Source: Sapria himalayana
Taxonomy: Eukaryota; Streptophyta; Magnoliopsida; Malpighiales; Rafflesiaceae
Reading direction: 5' to 3'
Assembly: GCA_029783825.1 (NCBI GenBank)
Contig: JAREIK010012111.1
Location: 186,001-250,000, forward strand
DNA length: 64,000 bases
The notes below the pieces were generated by a model. It worked only from the letters and a program-made list of their open reading frames with translations. It was not told the origin of the DNA and made no database searches. The translations under genes and the position numbers were made by a program. This document shows, in pieces, positions 35,651 through 47,363 of the stretch. The stretch's first letter is position 1; every line of letters begins with the position of its first letter.

Positions 35651-37327
35651 AAAACTTATGTGAGATAAACAAAGTTGATGCATTTCAGTGCAACGAAAGT
35701 GGATAAAAGTTATACTGTTATAGGAAAAAATGTTAAGGGGAACCAGAATGGAAATAATTATGTTTTATTACAATTTTAATTTTAATATAACATTTGGGGA
35801 CCCAAATCCAAAATATTTATGATTTGGGTCTTCCAAATTCCTCTACTGATAATTACATTCCTTTATTCAAATGGAATGCATATACTCAAATATGCATATG
35901 AATTTTTGCAGAAACTCTTTTTTTCATAAATACTCTATATGCATAAACTCGTTTTTGCATACTGAGTAAGATGAAACGAGTTTATGCATAATGTTTTTTT
36001 ATTATAGTGGGATAATAATGAGTATCCGAATTTATGTACTAAAATATAACCCAAATCATAGATTTTTTGGATTCCATAACATAATTATCCATTGTGTGTG
36101 TGTGTGTGTGTGTAGATTAAGGATGAAAATATTAAGTATTATTATTATTAGTGTTGTGGAGGAATTCCATTTTTTTTTTGCTAAGTTAGATAAAAGTTAG
36201 TATTGTTTTTGGAATCAACAAAATATAAAGAATAGTACTTTCATTGTCAAGAAAAATCTATTTGATAAAATTTTAAAATTGAACTAATTTAAAAAAATAC
36301 ATCTTAGAGCAATATTCCTACCTTTTAGTGGTATCAATGCATAATATTAAATTATTTTTGTTATTTTGTTTTGTAATTTAAGAGATGCAAGCCTAATCTT
36401 TTTTTCTATTTGAAGATCAGAATGATTTTGATTTCTTGTTATGCATGTAATTGTTACTTAAGAGCTATAAGGCTACTCTAATTTTTTCATCATCTTAAAC
36501 TTTTTTTTATTCTCTTATTACTTCTTCATATTCTTCTACTTCTTCTTCTTGTACTTCTACTACCACAAATGAGTATTTACTTTCAAATGAGAATGATCAT
36601 TTATAGATGAGATTATATTTCTCTATGCTTTATCATTAACATGGTCTATAGTATATTCCATTATACTTTTTCATTAATCAAAGATTAAAAGTATATATTA
36701 TAGTTTAATTAAGAAAGCTTACTAATAGATGAGTATCTAATTGCAATTAGAGTATAAAGGGTAGATTAATTACCAATTGTGCAAGATTAATAATCGATGA
36801 GTATCAACTTGCAACATATAGAAATCCATTTGTTAGGGCATATGTTTGAGTGGTTGATTTGCCATTGTTGACAACTTCATTGATTTGATAGAGCATAGTG
36901 ATGTATGTATCTCACACATCAACCATGATACAACATCAATATACATTTTTTTACAAGGTAAATGGTCTTGAGGTGGGTAATATATGTTCTACAATTCATC
37001 TCCATTGGAGAAACTAAGGTCTTGAAACACTAAGTATGGTCTCTTTTGATGATAATATTTTTTCTATGACAAGATTAATCAATCAAAAAGTTTGGTTACC
37101 TAACAACAACAAATCAATAGAGCAAGCAAAGACATGGATATTCAATTGATATGACTCCAATCTCAAAAGATTATCAAAAAATAACCATCAATGGGTTTCA
37201 AACTTATTTGAAAAATATTATATCTCAAATACCAAACCAGTTAATTAAATATGATAATTTTGAATTAAATCACAAATTTATTTTTTATTTTCCCAAACTA
37301 TACTTGATAGAGTTGAATTAATAAATA

Positions 37328-37329
<2 letters not shown>
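35651..37329. other. Unassigned AT-rich interior of the CACTA element
   Basis: Apart from the hairpin at 35938 and a (GT)n run at 36093-36113, no coding or repeat structure was recognised. Segments around 36830-37200 are slightly less AT-rich but show no known domain in any frame I could follow. Confidence 0.5.
35938..35990. repeat. Perfect inverted repeat (hairpin), 17-bp arms
   Basis: TATGCATAAACTCGTTT (35938-35954) and its exact reverse complement (35974-35990), with a 19-base loop. The right arm is followed by 'atgtttttttattatagtgg'. Confidence 0.9.

Positions 37330-37394
<65 letters not shown>
37330..37394. repeat. (TA)n microsatellite
   Basis: About 65 bases of uninterrupted TA. Confidence 0.97.
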
Positions 37395-37398
<4 letters not shown>

Positions 37399-39774
37399 CA
37401 TGATTTTTATTACACACACTACAAAAATTATTAACAGATTAACCAAAATGGCTTTTTTGGATTTTTCACAAATGACATTAAATGCATAGCACATAATAAT
37501 TTTAATTATGCAAAAATTATTAAACACATATACACACTACCATAAAATAAACGAACACAACAAAAAAACTTACACTATCAAAAAATACACTGCTAAAAAA
37601 CTTACCATAAATAACACAAACTATGATCATACACACACTCTCATTTTATTATTCATAAAATAGCAATATACAGATTAAAACTATTTGTTTTTGAATAATT
37701 TTTCTAAAAAATTTACTTTTTTAGATTCAATAGAATCATCTTTTTGTGCTCTTCATGAAATATAGATAATAAATCAAGAACATAAGCATTTTTGTTTCGT
37801 GCTCCTCACTCAAGAACACCCGTGAACAAAAACATAAGCAATGGGCCATGAAAAATTGAAGTTGAGCACACCCAAAACAAACTAAATTTAAATATAAATA
37901 TTTATAACCATAACAGAAAAAAGATACCAATAAACTATAGCATCAAAATCACTCAAACCATGATAAAGAAGTTCACCCACTTGAAACCTACATGCCCAAA
38001 CAATGCATAATAATTTTTTCCTTTCACATCTATGGTAATAAAAAAATGATAGATATAGTTATGTTTAAATAGTTAATGTATACTATTTTTATAGTTATAT
38101 ATATATAGTTATGTTTAAACACACTTATTTAAAGTTCACTTATATTTATGTATACTGTTTTTGTTTACAGTATGTAGTTATTTATATTGAACAAGTTATT
38201 AATCGGCATACCTACTGTGTGCCATCAAAATCCACACAATGACAATGCATTATATCACAAATACATGATGTATGTATATGATTAAGTATATATACATAAT
38301 CCAAGAACACCATGGTAAATAAAGGAGAAGAATTTTGGAAACAATAAATAACAGAATCAATACGCATAAGCTTAATCAAGATAATCGATGAAGAATAAAT
38401 ATATAAAATGTACTTAAATCAAATAAAAATTAAAACTTAAACCTCGAATATATGTTGAAGCGCCGGTGTCGAGGGATGGATGGCTGAATGCGGAGGTTCG
38501 CATCACTTGTTGTTGAAGATTATCACGTCTCAACGTGAATGTAAATATTAGCAAATTTTTTATATTTTTAATTATTAAAACATTAAATAAGCAATATATA
38601 TATATAATCAAAAAGACTAATTAATTTTATTTACTATAAAAATTTTTTCAACAAAATTAATGTGTGTGTGGCAAGGTACAAATGAAAAACAATTAAAATT
38701 TTTTTATTATAATATTAATTAAATAATAAATATATAAATAATAAAAAAATGTGTTTAGCCTTATAAAAAAAATATCAAATAGGTACGAAATTAACAAACT
38801 CTATATAATAAGACATAAATGAAAAGATAATTTGTCTTATAGTCACTCGCCTAAAAGTTATAAAATACTATTAATATTAAAAAATATATATTTTTTTTAA
38901 TTTTATGGTTATAAAATTTTAAGAATTCATATTAATTTTTACGAAGATAATATGAAATAAATTTTAAAGGCATAAAATTTCATATTATTTGATATCATTA
39001 ATAATTTTTAAAATTCAATAAATTACTTAAAGTGAGAAGATAATTAAAATAAGTTATATTTATTATTTTAATAAAAACTTAATGTTAAAAGCTAATAGTA
39101 AAAATATTACTCAATTATTTAATTTGTATAAATTTTTGTAGGTGTAAACATCTATGTATTTATTTATAAATATTAATTTATTTTTTTTTAACTTTATTAA
39201 AAAATTATATTTTTATTATATTTCAAGATTTTCTAATTTTTTTATTATTTATTTACTTAAAATTTTTCTATAATAATAATTTTTTTACTTATAATAATAT
39301 TAATTTTTACTAGTTTATTCATCATTTGAGATAATTTTGAAAATATTTTCTATTTTATTATACAATGTATTAATTTATATTTATATTAATAGAAATTTTA
39401 ATATATATTAATTTAATTTTTAAAATATAGAAAAAAATTATTATACTTATTGAATTTATTATTTAATATTACTTTAATACAAATTTTATAGTTTCTTATT
39501 TTAAAATTTTCGAAATTTTTTTTGTAAAATATTATAAAAAATTAATACATCATAAAAATAGTTAATTTAGTTCTTATTAATATATATAATTTTTTTTGTA
39601 TTTTGATATTTTTTAAATTATTTATTTATAATATAATTTTTTTATGATTTTACGAGGAAAATATATATTTCAAGAATTACTCATTTATAGATCAATAACA
39701 TACATTTAATAAACAAAATTAAATAAAATAATAAAACAAATAATAAATAAATAAAATTATATAATTAAATATTG
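37395..39774. other. Unassigned, extremely AT-rich interior of the CACTA element
   Basis: Mostly A/T (especially 38560-39770), with no coding signal. Two local exceptions: a CACTA-terminus-like CACTACAAAAATTA at 37417 and the less AT-rich patch at 38458-38546. In transposon orientation this is the 5' region ahead of the transposase gene. Confidence 0.5.
38458..38546 (-). other. GC-richer island, possible 5' untranslated exon of the CACTA transposase
   Basis: About 90 bases of near-balanced composition inside a region that is nearly all A and T. On the minus strand it ends 'attcgag' followed by 'gtttaag', which fits a splice donor. Other CACTA elements have a non-coding first exon near the 5' subterminal array, and the array here lies ~1.2 kb away. 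This is inferred from composition and position only. Confidence 0.3.
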
Positions 39775-40990
39775 GATAGAGAAATACCATCGCTAAATCC
39801 GTAACTAAATTATGGATTTTATAAGCTAGGGAAAATTCGTCATTATATTACGGATTTTATTAGCTCGAGAAAATTCATCTCTAAATTACAAATTTTATAA
39901 GCTAAGAAAATTTCATCGCTAAATTCGTCTCAAAATTAATGATTTTATTTTCTAGGGAAATTTCATCGCTAATCCATCACTAATTTATGGATTTTATTAG
40001 CTAAGGATATTCGCTCGCTAAATCCGTAGCTAAAATATAGATTTTATTAGCTATTAAAAATTCGTCGCTAAATTCGTAGCTAAATTACTAATTTTATTAG
40101 CTAGGGAAAACTCGTCGCTAAATCCGTAGTTAAATCAAAGATTTTATTAGCAAGAAAAAATCTGTCACTAAATCCATTACTAAATCCATCGCTAAATCAA
40201 GGATTGTATTAGCAAGAAAAAAATTTATCACTAAATATGTCGCTAAATCAAGGATTTTATTAGCTAGGAAAAACCAGTCACTAAATTCGTCGCTAAATCA
40301 ATGATTTTATTAGCTAAGAAAAATCCGTCGCTAAATCACTCGTGAAATTACGAATTTTATTAACTAGGAAAAATTCATCGCTAAATTATAGATTTTATTA
40401 GCTAGGGAAAATCCGTCGCTAAATTCATCGCTAAATTACGGATTTTATTAGCTAGGGAAAATTCGTTACTAAATCCGTCGCTAAATCAAAAATTTTATTA
40501 GCTAGGAAAATTTCGTCGCTAAATCTATCACTAAATCATGAATTTTATTAGCTAGGAAAATTTCGTTGCTAAATCAAAGATTTTATTAGCTAGAGAAATT
40601 CTGTCGCTAAATCCGTCTCTAAATCAATGATTTAATTAGCTAGAGAAATTTCATCACTAAATTCGTAGCTAAATTATGGATTTTATTAGCTAAAGAAAAT
40701 CCGTCGCTAAATCTATAACTAAATTACGGATTTTATTAGCTAGTGATATTCTATCGCAAAATTTGTCGCTAAAATCTCCGCTTTTCTTGAGCAGAAGTTA
40801 TGAAAATTTTCTGTCCCTAATCCGTCGCTAAATTCTTCGCTTTTCTTTAGTAGAATTTTCGAAAATTTTCCCTCGCTAATCCGTTGCTTTTTTTTTCGGG
40901 GAAAAATATCATCAATCCTTTGCTATTCCCTAGCTAATACCTTGCAATTTAGCCATGGATTGATCCCTAGCTAAAATTCATTAGCTAAAT
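39775..40990. repeat. CACTA subterminal repeat array, right end (~20 units)
   Basis: Phrase 'attttattagctagggaaaa' followed by one or two 'cgtcgctaaat' blocks. I count 20 occurrences of the leading phrase between about 39815 and 40755, spaced either about 37 or about 50 bases apart depending on one or two blocks. A looser tail of gctaat motifs runs to the terminus. In En/Spm such motifs bind the TNPA protein. Confidence 0.92.
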
Positions 40991-41008
40991 CGATATTTTC
41001 TTGTAGTG
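40991..41008 (-). repeat. CACTA terminal inverted repeat, right end
   Basis: CGATATTTTCTTGTAGTG on the plus strand, i.e. CACTACAAGAAAATATCG read from the outside in. TSD TGT at 41009-41011. The matching left terminus is missing at 24102. Confidence 0.9.
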
Positions 41009-41300
41009 TGTGGACCTCTACATGTGCAAAATGATAAAACTAGAGTTCATATTCATCCTTATTTTTCAATTTGGAAAACATGATGCCCCCAAGCCTTTCC
41101 CCCTCATGTCATTACGCATGGAGGGGTCCATGCGTAATGAGAAAAATGAAATGACCACGCAGATTTTATTTTCTCAAATTTTCATCTATACATTATTTAA
41201 ATTCAACTTAACATTTTTTTTTAAAATAATTCATTCAATTCTTCTTTTTAATATTATTTTAAAATTATTATGCATAATTTTTACTTCGAGCACCTCTTTG
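41009..41300. repeat. Flank repeat copy A, right half
   Basis: Continues collinearly from the left half across the CACTA insertion. 'tgtgcaaaatgataaaacta', 'cattcatcctta..tttttcaat', 'cccccaagccttt' and 'ccctcatgtcattacgcatg' correspond to 46525-46640 in copy B. Confidence 0.75.
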
Positions 41301-44300
41301 GCATTAATAATAGAATTTTAACATTTATTTAATAAAGCAAAAACATTATTTAATAAATCAACTATTTAATTTAATTAACCATTTAATTAGAAAATCACAG
41401 TCTACCCAAAATAGGACAAACACAATAATCTCTCTCTACTCTCTCTATCTCTCTCTATGTATTATTTGGGCAGACTAGGATAGACTAATAGTTTAAATTT
41501 AAAAAGTATATGCTACATGGAGTTTAGTTTATCTCTTAAATCCTAAAATAATTTTTCTCATTCATTACATGAAAATTTATTTCCTAAAAATTATATTTAT
41601 CTTAAAAATTATATTTTCCTTGAAAATTTAACTTTTCTCCAAATATACTCAAGACTCCACTTTTTCTTCTGAGCTATTAATTATCCATTGCTCTGATAAA
41701 TCTCTGAGATTGACTAAAATAAAAGTGTTAACTTTTACTTCCAATATATAAGCTCCATCTTGATCTGTATGATTTAAAAAGCAATTGAAATAACTGTTGC
41801 TATCAAATCAAACGTTTCCTCTTTATTAGTTTGATAATAGCATCTTAGAAAATTCAACATTTCAACTTATCTCCAAACAAAGCATCTTAGAAAATTATAT
41901 GGATCAACATCGATCTCTTCATAGGAATAGATAAAAGCAACATACTCATATAGAATTACTTTTCTATCAAAAATGGATCATTCACTCATATGTATTCAAG
42001 TCTTTGTATCTTAGAATTAGTATTTGTGATTTTCCCACAAGTAACTTACCCAATTTGAATTAACCCTAAATTGGGTAATGCACTCAGAATGTCCCTTTTA
42101 TCTTTAATTATAGTAAGTGATCATTTGATCAATTTTCATTAAGTCTTCTCCACGTGATTTTATTGTCTAGCATCCCATTAGATAATAGGTTCATCCGAAT
42201 AAATGAGATATTCATTATCAACAGACATATTGTGTTTTAACTTGGACAAATATTGTTGATGCCAAAATACCCTAGATATCCATGCAATATTCAACTTGAC
42301 TAATCTATGGCCGTGGTCCCCATGCATAAACATTAAAATTCAATTAGTTTTCAAAGTGATGTTTAAAGTGGTCACCAAATCTATCACTCAAATTCTATCC
42401 TCACTAGCTTTGTCTAATTATTCAACTATTTACATTTTGGTTTTAATTCTGCTACACAAGTCAAATAAGTTTATTTAATAAAAAGATTTATATTTCATTT
42501 TCTAGACAATTCTATCTAATTATTTTTTAATATCACAAAGAAATAATTTTATCTTTGAGTCTTTACAAATAAAATATCTAATCGCCAAAAAAATTAATTA
42601 TTATTTATTAAATAAATATTAAAAATAGAACTTTAGCATTTATTAAATAAAACAAAAAATATATATTTATGCGACAACATATTAAATCTAAACCATTTAT
42701 TTAATTAAATTAAAGATTTAATTAAAAAACAACGTCATGTTATGCCGTGCAGACATAATAATATTTCTATCTCTCTGCCCTACTTGGGTAGACTGAGATA
42801 GACTCTTTTTAAATTTTTAAAAGTTCACATCTTAGAGATTTGAGTTTCTATTGTAGACCCCAAAATATTATCATTCCTTAGATAAGTTTAGGATAAAATT
42901 TAATGTTCAGGCAAGATTAAATTTTTAAGAAGCAAATTTTTTTCTAAGTCATAAGGTCAACGTTGATCGGATAGATCACCAATAGCAGTTGAAGTAGAAG
43001 TGTCAACTTTTACCTCCTAATAAATAGAATCCCTCTTTAGCTATCTGATCCCCAAAAATAACTAAAAAAAAGCCAACTTTTTATAAGCTCTCTCTTGATC
43101 AGTATGATCTCTAATAGAGATTAGAATAATAGTATTAACAAAAATGATTTCTTTCAAGAAGTCTGCTTGACTCGGGATAAATATTTAAGGAATCTAGATC
43201 AACCAATTTTGATCACTAATAGAGATTGGCAAAAAAGTAGTAATAAAAAGGGATTCCTTGAAGAATTCTATTTGTCTCAGGACAAATATTTAATGAATAT
43301 AGATGGACCAGCATTGATCTCCTCGAATGAATAGATAAAAGCAAAATTGTCATATGATATTTCATAGTCATACTAACTTTCCTCTTATTACTAGGTAACT
43401 TTGGGATAGTAACTATGAAATATTTTCTTGTAGAAATTGAATCATACATATAGACATATTTAGATCTTTATAACTCAAAATTAATGCTTATAATTTTTCC
43501 ACAATGCACTTACTCGATTTGAACTAACCCTAGATTGGGTAACACAATTGTAATGTTTATTTTATCCCTTTCTATAGTAAACGACCATTTGACCAATTTG
43601 TATTGGTCTTCCCCACATGAGTTGTACTATATAATATTCCAATAAATAATAGATCCATTTGGATATTTAGGATATTCGAAATTAACAAGCATCCTCTGTT
43701 TGTCCTTGAAAAAATATTCCTAATGCCAAAATATCCTTGATGTCCCACCAATGTACATCCTGACTAGTCTATAGTTTCATGCATAAATATCAAAATCCAA
43801 TTAACATTCAAAGTGATATTTAAAGTGGCTGCAAATTTGTCACTCAGCTAATCTCATTAATTTTATCGAATAGTTTAATTATTTACTTTTTGTTTTTAAT
43901 TCTGACACTCATGTCAAATAAGTTTAATTATTTAAAAGATTTATATTTATATTTTAGATAATTCCAACTAAGTATTTCGTAATTTCCCAAAGAAATAATT
44001 TAATCTTTGAGACTTGACAAATAAAATAATCAATCACCTAAAAATCAATTAATATTTATTAAATAAATATTAATAAATACTAAAAACATAACTTAAATAG
44101 TTATTAAATAAAACAAAAAATATATATATTTATGTCACATCTTATTAAATCTAAACCATTTATTTACTTAAATTAACCATTTAACTAAAAAATCATATAG
44201 TATGCCCAAACTCATGGAAACAGAATAATCTCTCCTTATATCCTATTTGGGGAGACTCATATAGGCTTAATTTAAATTTTTAAAAAGTCCAATTCTCAGA

Positions 44301-45390
44301 GATTTCAATTTCTACCGTAGACCCAAAATAAATTATCATTCCTCACAGAAGAATTTATATTAATTTTTTCTCTAAACTTAAGAGAAACACTTTTTTTTTC
44401 CTTGTAAGTCCTAATCTCTCTACCTTGATTTGACCAATCCCTAGGTACAGCTAAAGTAAAAATGTCAATTTTTACTTCTAACATATAAGCTCTCTCTTTA
44501 TTTGTATAATCCCTAAAAATAAATGGATAAAATAATTAATATTTACTTCCTAATTATAAGCTATATCTTGATCAATCTGATCTTTGGTAGTGATTGGAAT
44601 AAAAGTAATAATAAAAAAGGATTCCTTAGAGAATCCTACTTGTCTTAGGATAAATATTTAATGAATCTAGATTGGCCAACTTCCATCTTCTCAGAGGAAT
44701 GGATAAAGCAACACAATCATATGATGCTTTGTAGTCATACCGACTTTCCTCTATTACTAGATGACCTTAAGATAATAAGTATAAACTACTTTCCTATAAA
44801 AATCGAATCATCCACATAGACATATTAAGGTCTTTGTAGCTCAAAAATGATCTTTATAATTTTCATGTAAAGCCCTTACGCAATCCAAACTAAATCTAGA
44901 TTGGGTAACACACTTGTAATGTTATTTTTATCCCTCACTATTGTATATGACCCTTTGACAAGTTTCCATTAGTTTTCCCCATATGAGCCATATTATTCAT
45001 CATTCCAGTTGATATTAGGTTTATCTGAATATCTAGGATATCTAGAATCAACCAACATATCATATTTATCACCTAAAAATTATTCTTGATGCCAAAATAT
45101 CCTCAATGTCCCACTAATTCTTATTATAACTAATCTATAGTGACTAGGCATAAACATCAAGATTCAATTAGAATTCAAAGTGATATTTAAAGTAACCACT
45201 AAATCTACTATATGGTCACTTTTTTGACTAACTTTGTTGGACAATTCTATTACATATTTTTCTGGTTTTAAGTTTGATAGTTTGGTCAACTAAATTCAAT
45301 TTAATTAAAAGATTTATATTTAATTTTCCAAATAATCTTAACATTTTATTTCTTATTTTTCAAAAAAAAAAATTTAATCTTTGGGTTTGT
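41300..45390. repeat. Three diverged tandem units of about 1.35-1.45 kb
   Basis: The same order of landmarks repeats three times. First 'aaccatttaattagaaaatc' (41380, 42715 as a variant, 44175), then 'tttgggcagactaggataga'-like (41465, 42785, 44248). Next are 'tcaacttttacctcc'-like (41730, 43000, 44470), 'gaatagataaaagcaa' (41925, 43330, 44700) and 'aaccctaaattgggtaa' (42060, 43525, 44890). The last landmarks are 'cacgtgattttattgtct'-like (42150, 43615, 44980) and 'aatctttgagtctttacaaa' (42550, 44005, 45375). No coding motif seen. Unit 3 runs into flank repeat copy B. Confidence 0.8.
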
Positions 45391-46690
45391 ACAAATGAAT
45401 TAATGCATCACCTAAAAATTAATTGACTCACTTTGATACTACTTGTTGGGTTCGATCGATACTTATCCTGAAAATAAAGATCGATTTCAGAACTAATTCC
45501 CATATTTACAATTAGATTAACTAATTTATCTTATGATTTGAATTTTAAAATTTAACTTTTAAAATATTCCAATACAGTAGAACACACTATATTTTTGATT
45601 TTTTAAATATAATTTATATCAATTTTAAATAAAAATTATATTTTAATTTTAATTGAAACTTGAGATAATTTTCAATTTACTTACTAATTAAATTCATATT
45701 TTCTTCAAAAATTTTCAAAATCATAAAAAATACTTAAAAAATTTATCCAAAATTAATTTTTTTTAAAATTGACAATTTGTCTATCACACAACAATTATAT
45801 ACATTAAATCCTAAAATATACATTGATTAAATTTTGAAATTGATTCCCGGAATGTCCTTTTGCCTAATTTTGATAAAATATACCCACAATTCCTTTTATA
45901 TATTTTTGTCATTTTTGTCAAAATATATACTTGCACACAATTTATATTTTTCCTAGAATTAACAGAATATTTAATAGAAACAAAAAATCAAAACGCAAAA
46001 TTAAATAACATCTAATGTCCAATACATCTATAAATTATAGAACGTGATAAAAAATATGGTGAAAAATTAAATTTGAGTTTTATGTTTCTGGATTTATGCT
46101 CCTCCAATTTTCAAAATTTTTGAGAACCCAATTAGCCTCAATCGCATGTACTTTCTATGAATTTCATCATAAATACTATATGGTTTTCTATTGGAACTCC
46201 ATGCAATCATGCTCAAGAATACAAAGGATGAAATACTGAGTTAGATATTCAAATAAAAATAATCTTGGACCTTTAAGAATTATTGAAAATCAATTCCTTT
46301 TCAAAAACTCTCTAAATCCACCCAAAAACTCTCTAAGGGTTTTAGTCATTTTTTTTTTGATTTTCATCTTTACCAAACTTATAAAATCTTTTTCTTCAAA
46401 AACCTTCTCTGAGAGGTTTCTTCAAAAAAGAGATGTACCATTGTATAAAAATGAGACATCCACATTTTGAATTTCCAAAAAATAGGGCATGTCCACTCAT
46501 TTGATTGCGTTTAGATCCCTTCACACGCAAAATGAGAAAACTAGAGATCATCCTCATTTTTCAATCCAAAAAATAGGCTACCCCCAAACCCTTAACCCCT
46601 CATTTCATTTCATGTGGACCCCTCAATGCATAATAAAAATTAAAATAGAGATCTCTTTATTTGGTGCACCAAAATTAAAATAATTTAAAG
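45390..46690. repeat. Flank repeat copy B (uninterrupted)
   Basis: Homologous to copy A (22960-24101 plus 41009-41300), with the CACTA insertion absent. The pre-insertion context is 'gggcatgtccactc' near 46485. It provides the empty-site reference for the CACTA insertion. Together with copy A it brackets the tandem units, like a pair of LTRs, although neither a primer site nor a polypurine tract was found. Confidence 0.75.
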
Positions 46691-46789
46691 ATGAACTTGT
46701 TTTTTCAAAATAAAAAATGCTTCAGAATCAAAAATAATTAAGCTTTGGTGTACTATAATGCATCAAACTGATTTTACCCCCTCGAATAT

Positions 46790-46960
46790 TTAAAAAAAAA
46801 AGTAAAAATTGATTTTTGAATATGGAAATTTGTTTTCCAAATTAGAAACTATTTAGATTTTTACAAAATATTCGTTAAACCGGGCTTAACGAGACTGGGG
46901 TTCAAACCCTTGTCATTCACCATGCAAAACAAGTCTTAACTATCCGAACACACACAACAA
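46790..46960 (-). repeat. Possible SINE-like repeat (tRNA-type B box)
   Basis: On the minus strand 'atagttaagacttgttttgc' (A-box-like) precedes 'agggtttgaaccccagtc' (B-box-like, GGTTCRANNCC pattern) by about 35 bases. It resembles 35490-35650 in opposite orientation. No clear target duplication or poly-A tail was identified. Confidence 0.4.
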
Positions 46961-47008
46961 AACATTCATTCAAGAATAAATAAATAAATATATCGACATA
47001 CATTAATA

Positions 47009-47011
<3 letters not shown>

Positions 47012-47066
<55 letters not shown>
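47012..47066. repeat. (TA)n microsatellite
   Basis: About 55 bases of TA. Confidence 0.97.
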
Positions 47067-47068
<2 letters not shown>

Positions 47069-47081
47069 TATGTAGATATAT

Positions 47082-47268
47082 ATATGTGTGTGTGTGTGTT
47101 TATATTTCTATATACATTTATATATAATTACAAATATGTGTGTGTGTGTGTGTGTGTGTTTGTACACACACAAACACACACACACAAAACCACACATAGA
47201 CACACACAAACATACCCACACATAGACACACACAAACAGACCCACACATAGACACACACACACACATT
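47082..47268. repeat. Compound (TG)n/(CA)n microsatellite with a 26-bp minisatellite
   Basis: TG runs at 47087-47099 and 47138-47159 are followed by CA runs. Then three 26-bp steps each begin 'cacacatagacacacacaaa' (starts 47191, 47217, 47243). The TG and CA halves are self-complementary and could fold back. Cys/Val-rich frames here are repeat artefacts. Confidence 0.92.
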
Positions 47269-47363
47269 AGCTGAGAGGGTACAACAAAACCTCCTAGAAA
47301 CATTTCTTGAGAGAGTCAACTTATTTTATAAAAAAGAAGCCAAACCCCCAAGCAAGCTTCTAA

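Larger units (their letters stand above)
24102..41008 (-). mobile_element. CACTA (En/Spm superfamily) DNA transposon, ~16.9 kb, minus orientation
   Basis: The right terminus (transposon 5' end) is ...ATATTTTCTTGTAGTG at 40993-41008, the reverse complement of CACTACAAGAAAATAT. It is followed by TGT, which matches TGT at 24099-24101 left of the element. Inside are a subterminal repeat array at each end, a TNP2-type transposase with DUF4218 and DUF4216 regions, and a Ptta/En/Spm-type protein, all on the minus strand as in known plant CACTA elements. It splits flank repeat copy A, whose two halves rejoin collinearly with copy B at 45.4-46.7 kb. The left terminus lacks about 30 bases: sequence starts C-TTTATAGCTAGGG where the right end predicts CACTACAAG... 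before TAGCTAGGG. Long for the superfamily but within the range for autonomous CACTA elements. Confidence 0.9.

Noticed and set aside
37417..41008. A separate 3.6-kb CACTA element using the inner terminus
   Set aside because: Flanking trinucleotides do not match (ACA versus TGT), while TGT does match at 24099. The larger element is better supported.
47118..47319. Cys/Val-rich minus-strand frames
   Set aside because: They are translations of the TG/CA microsatellite.
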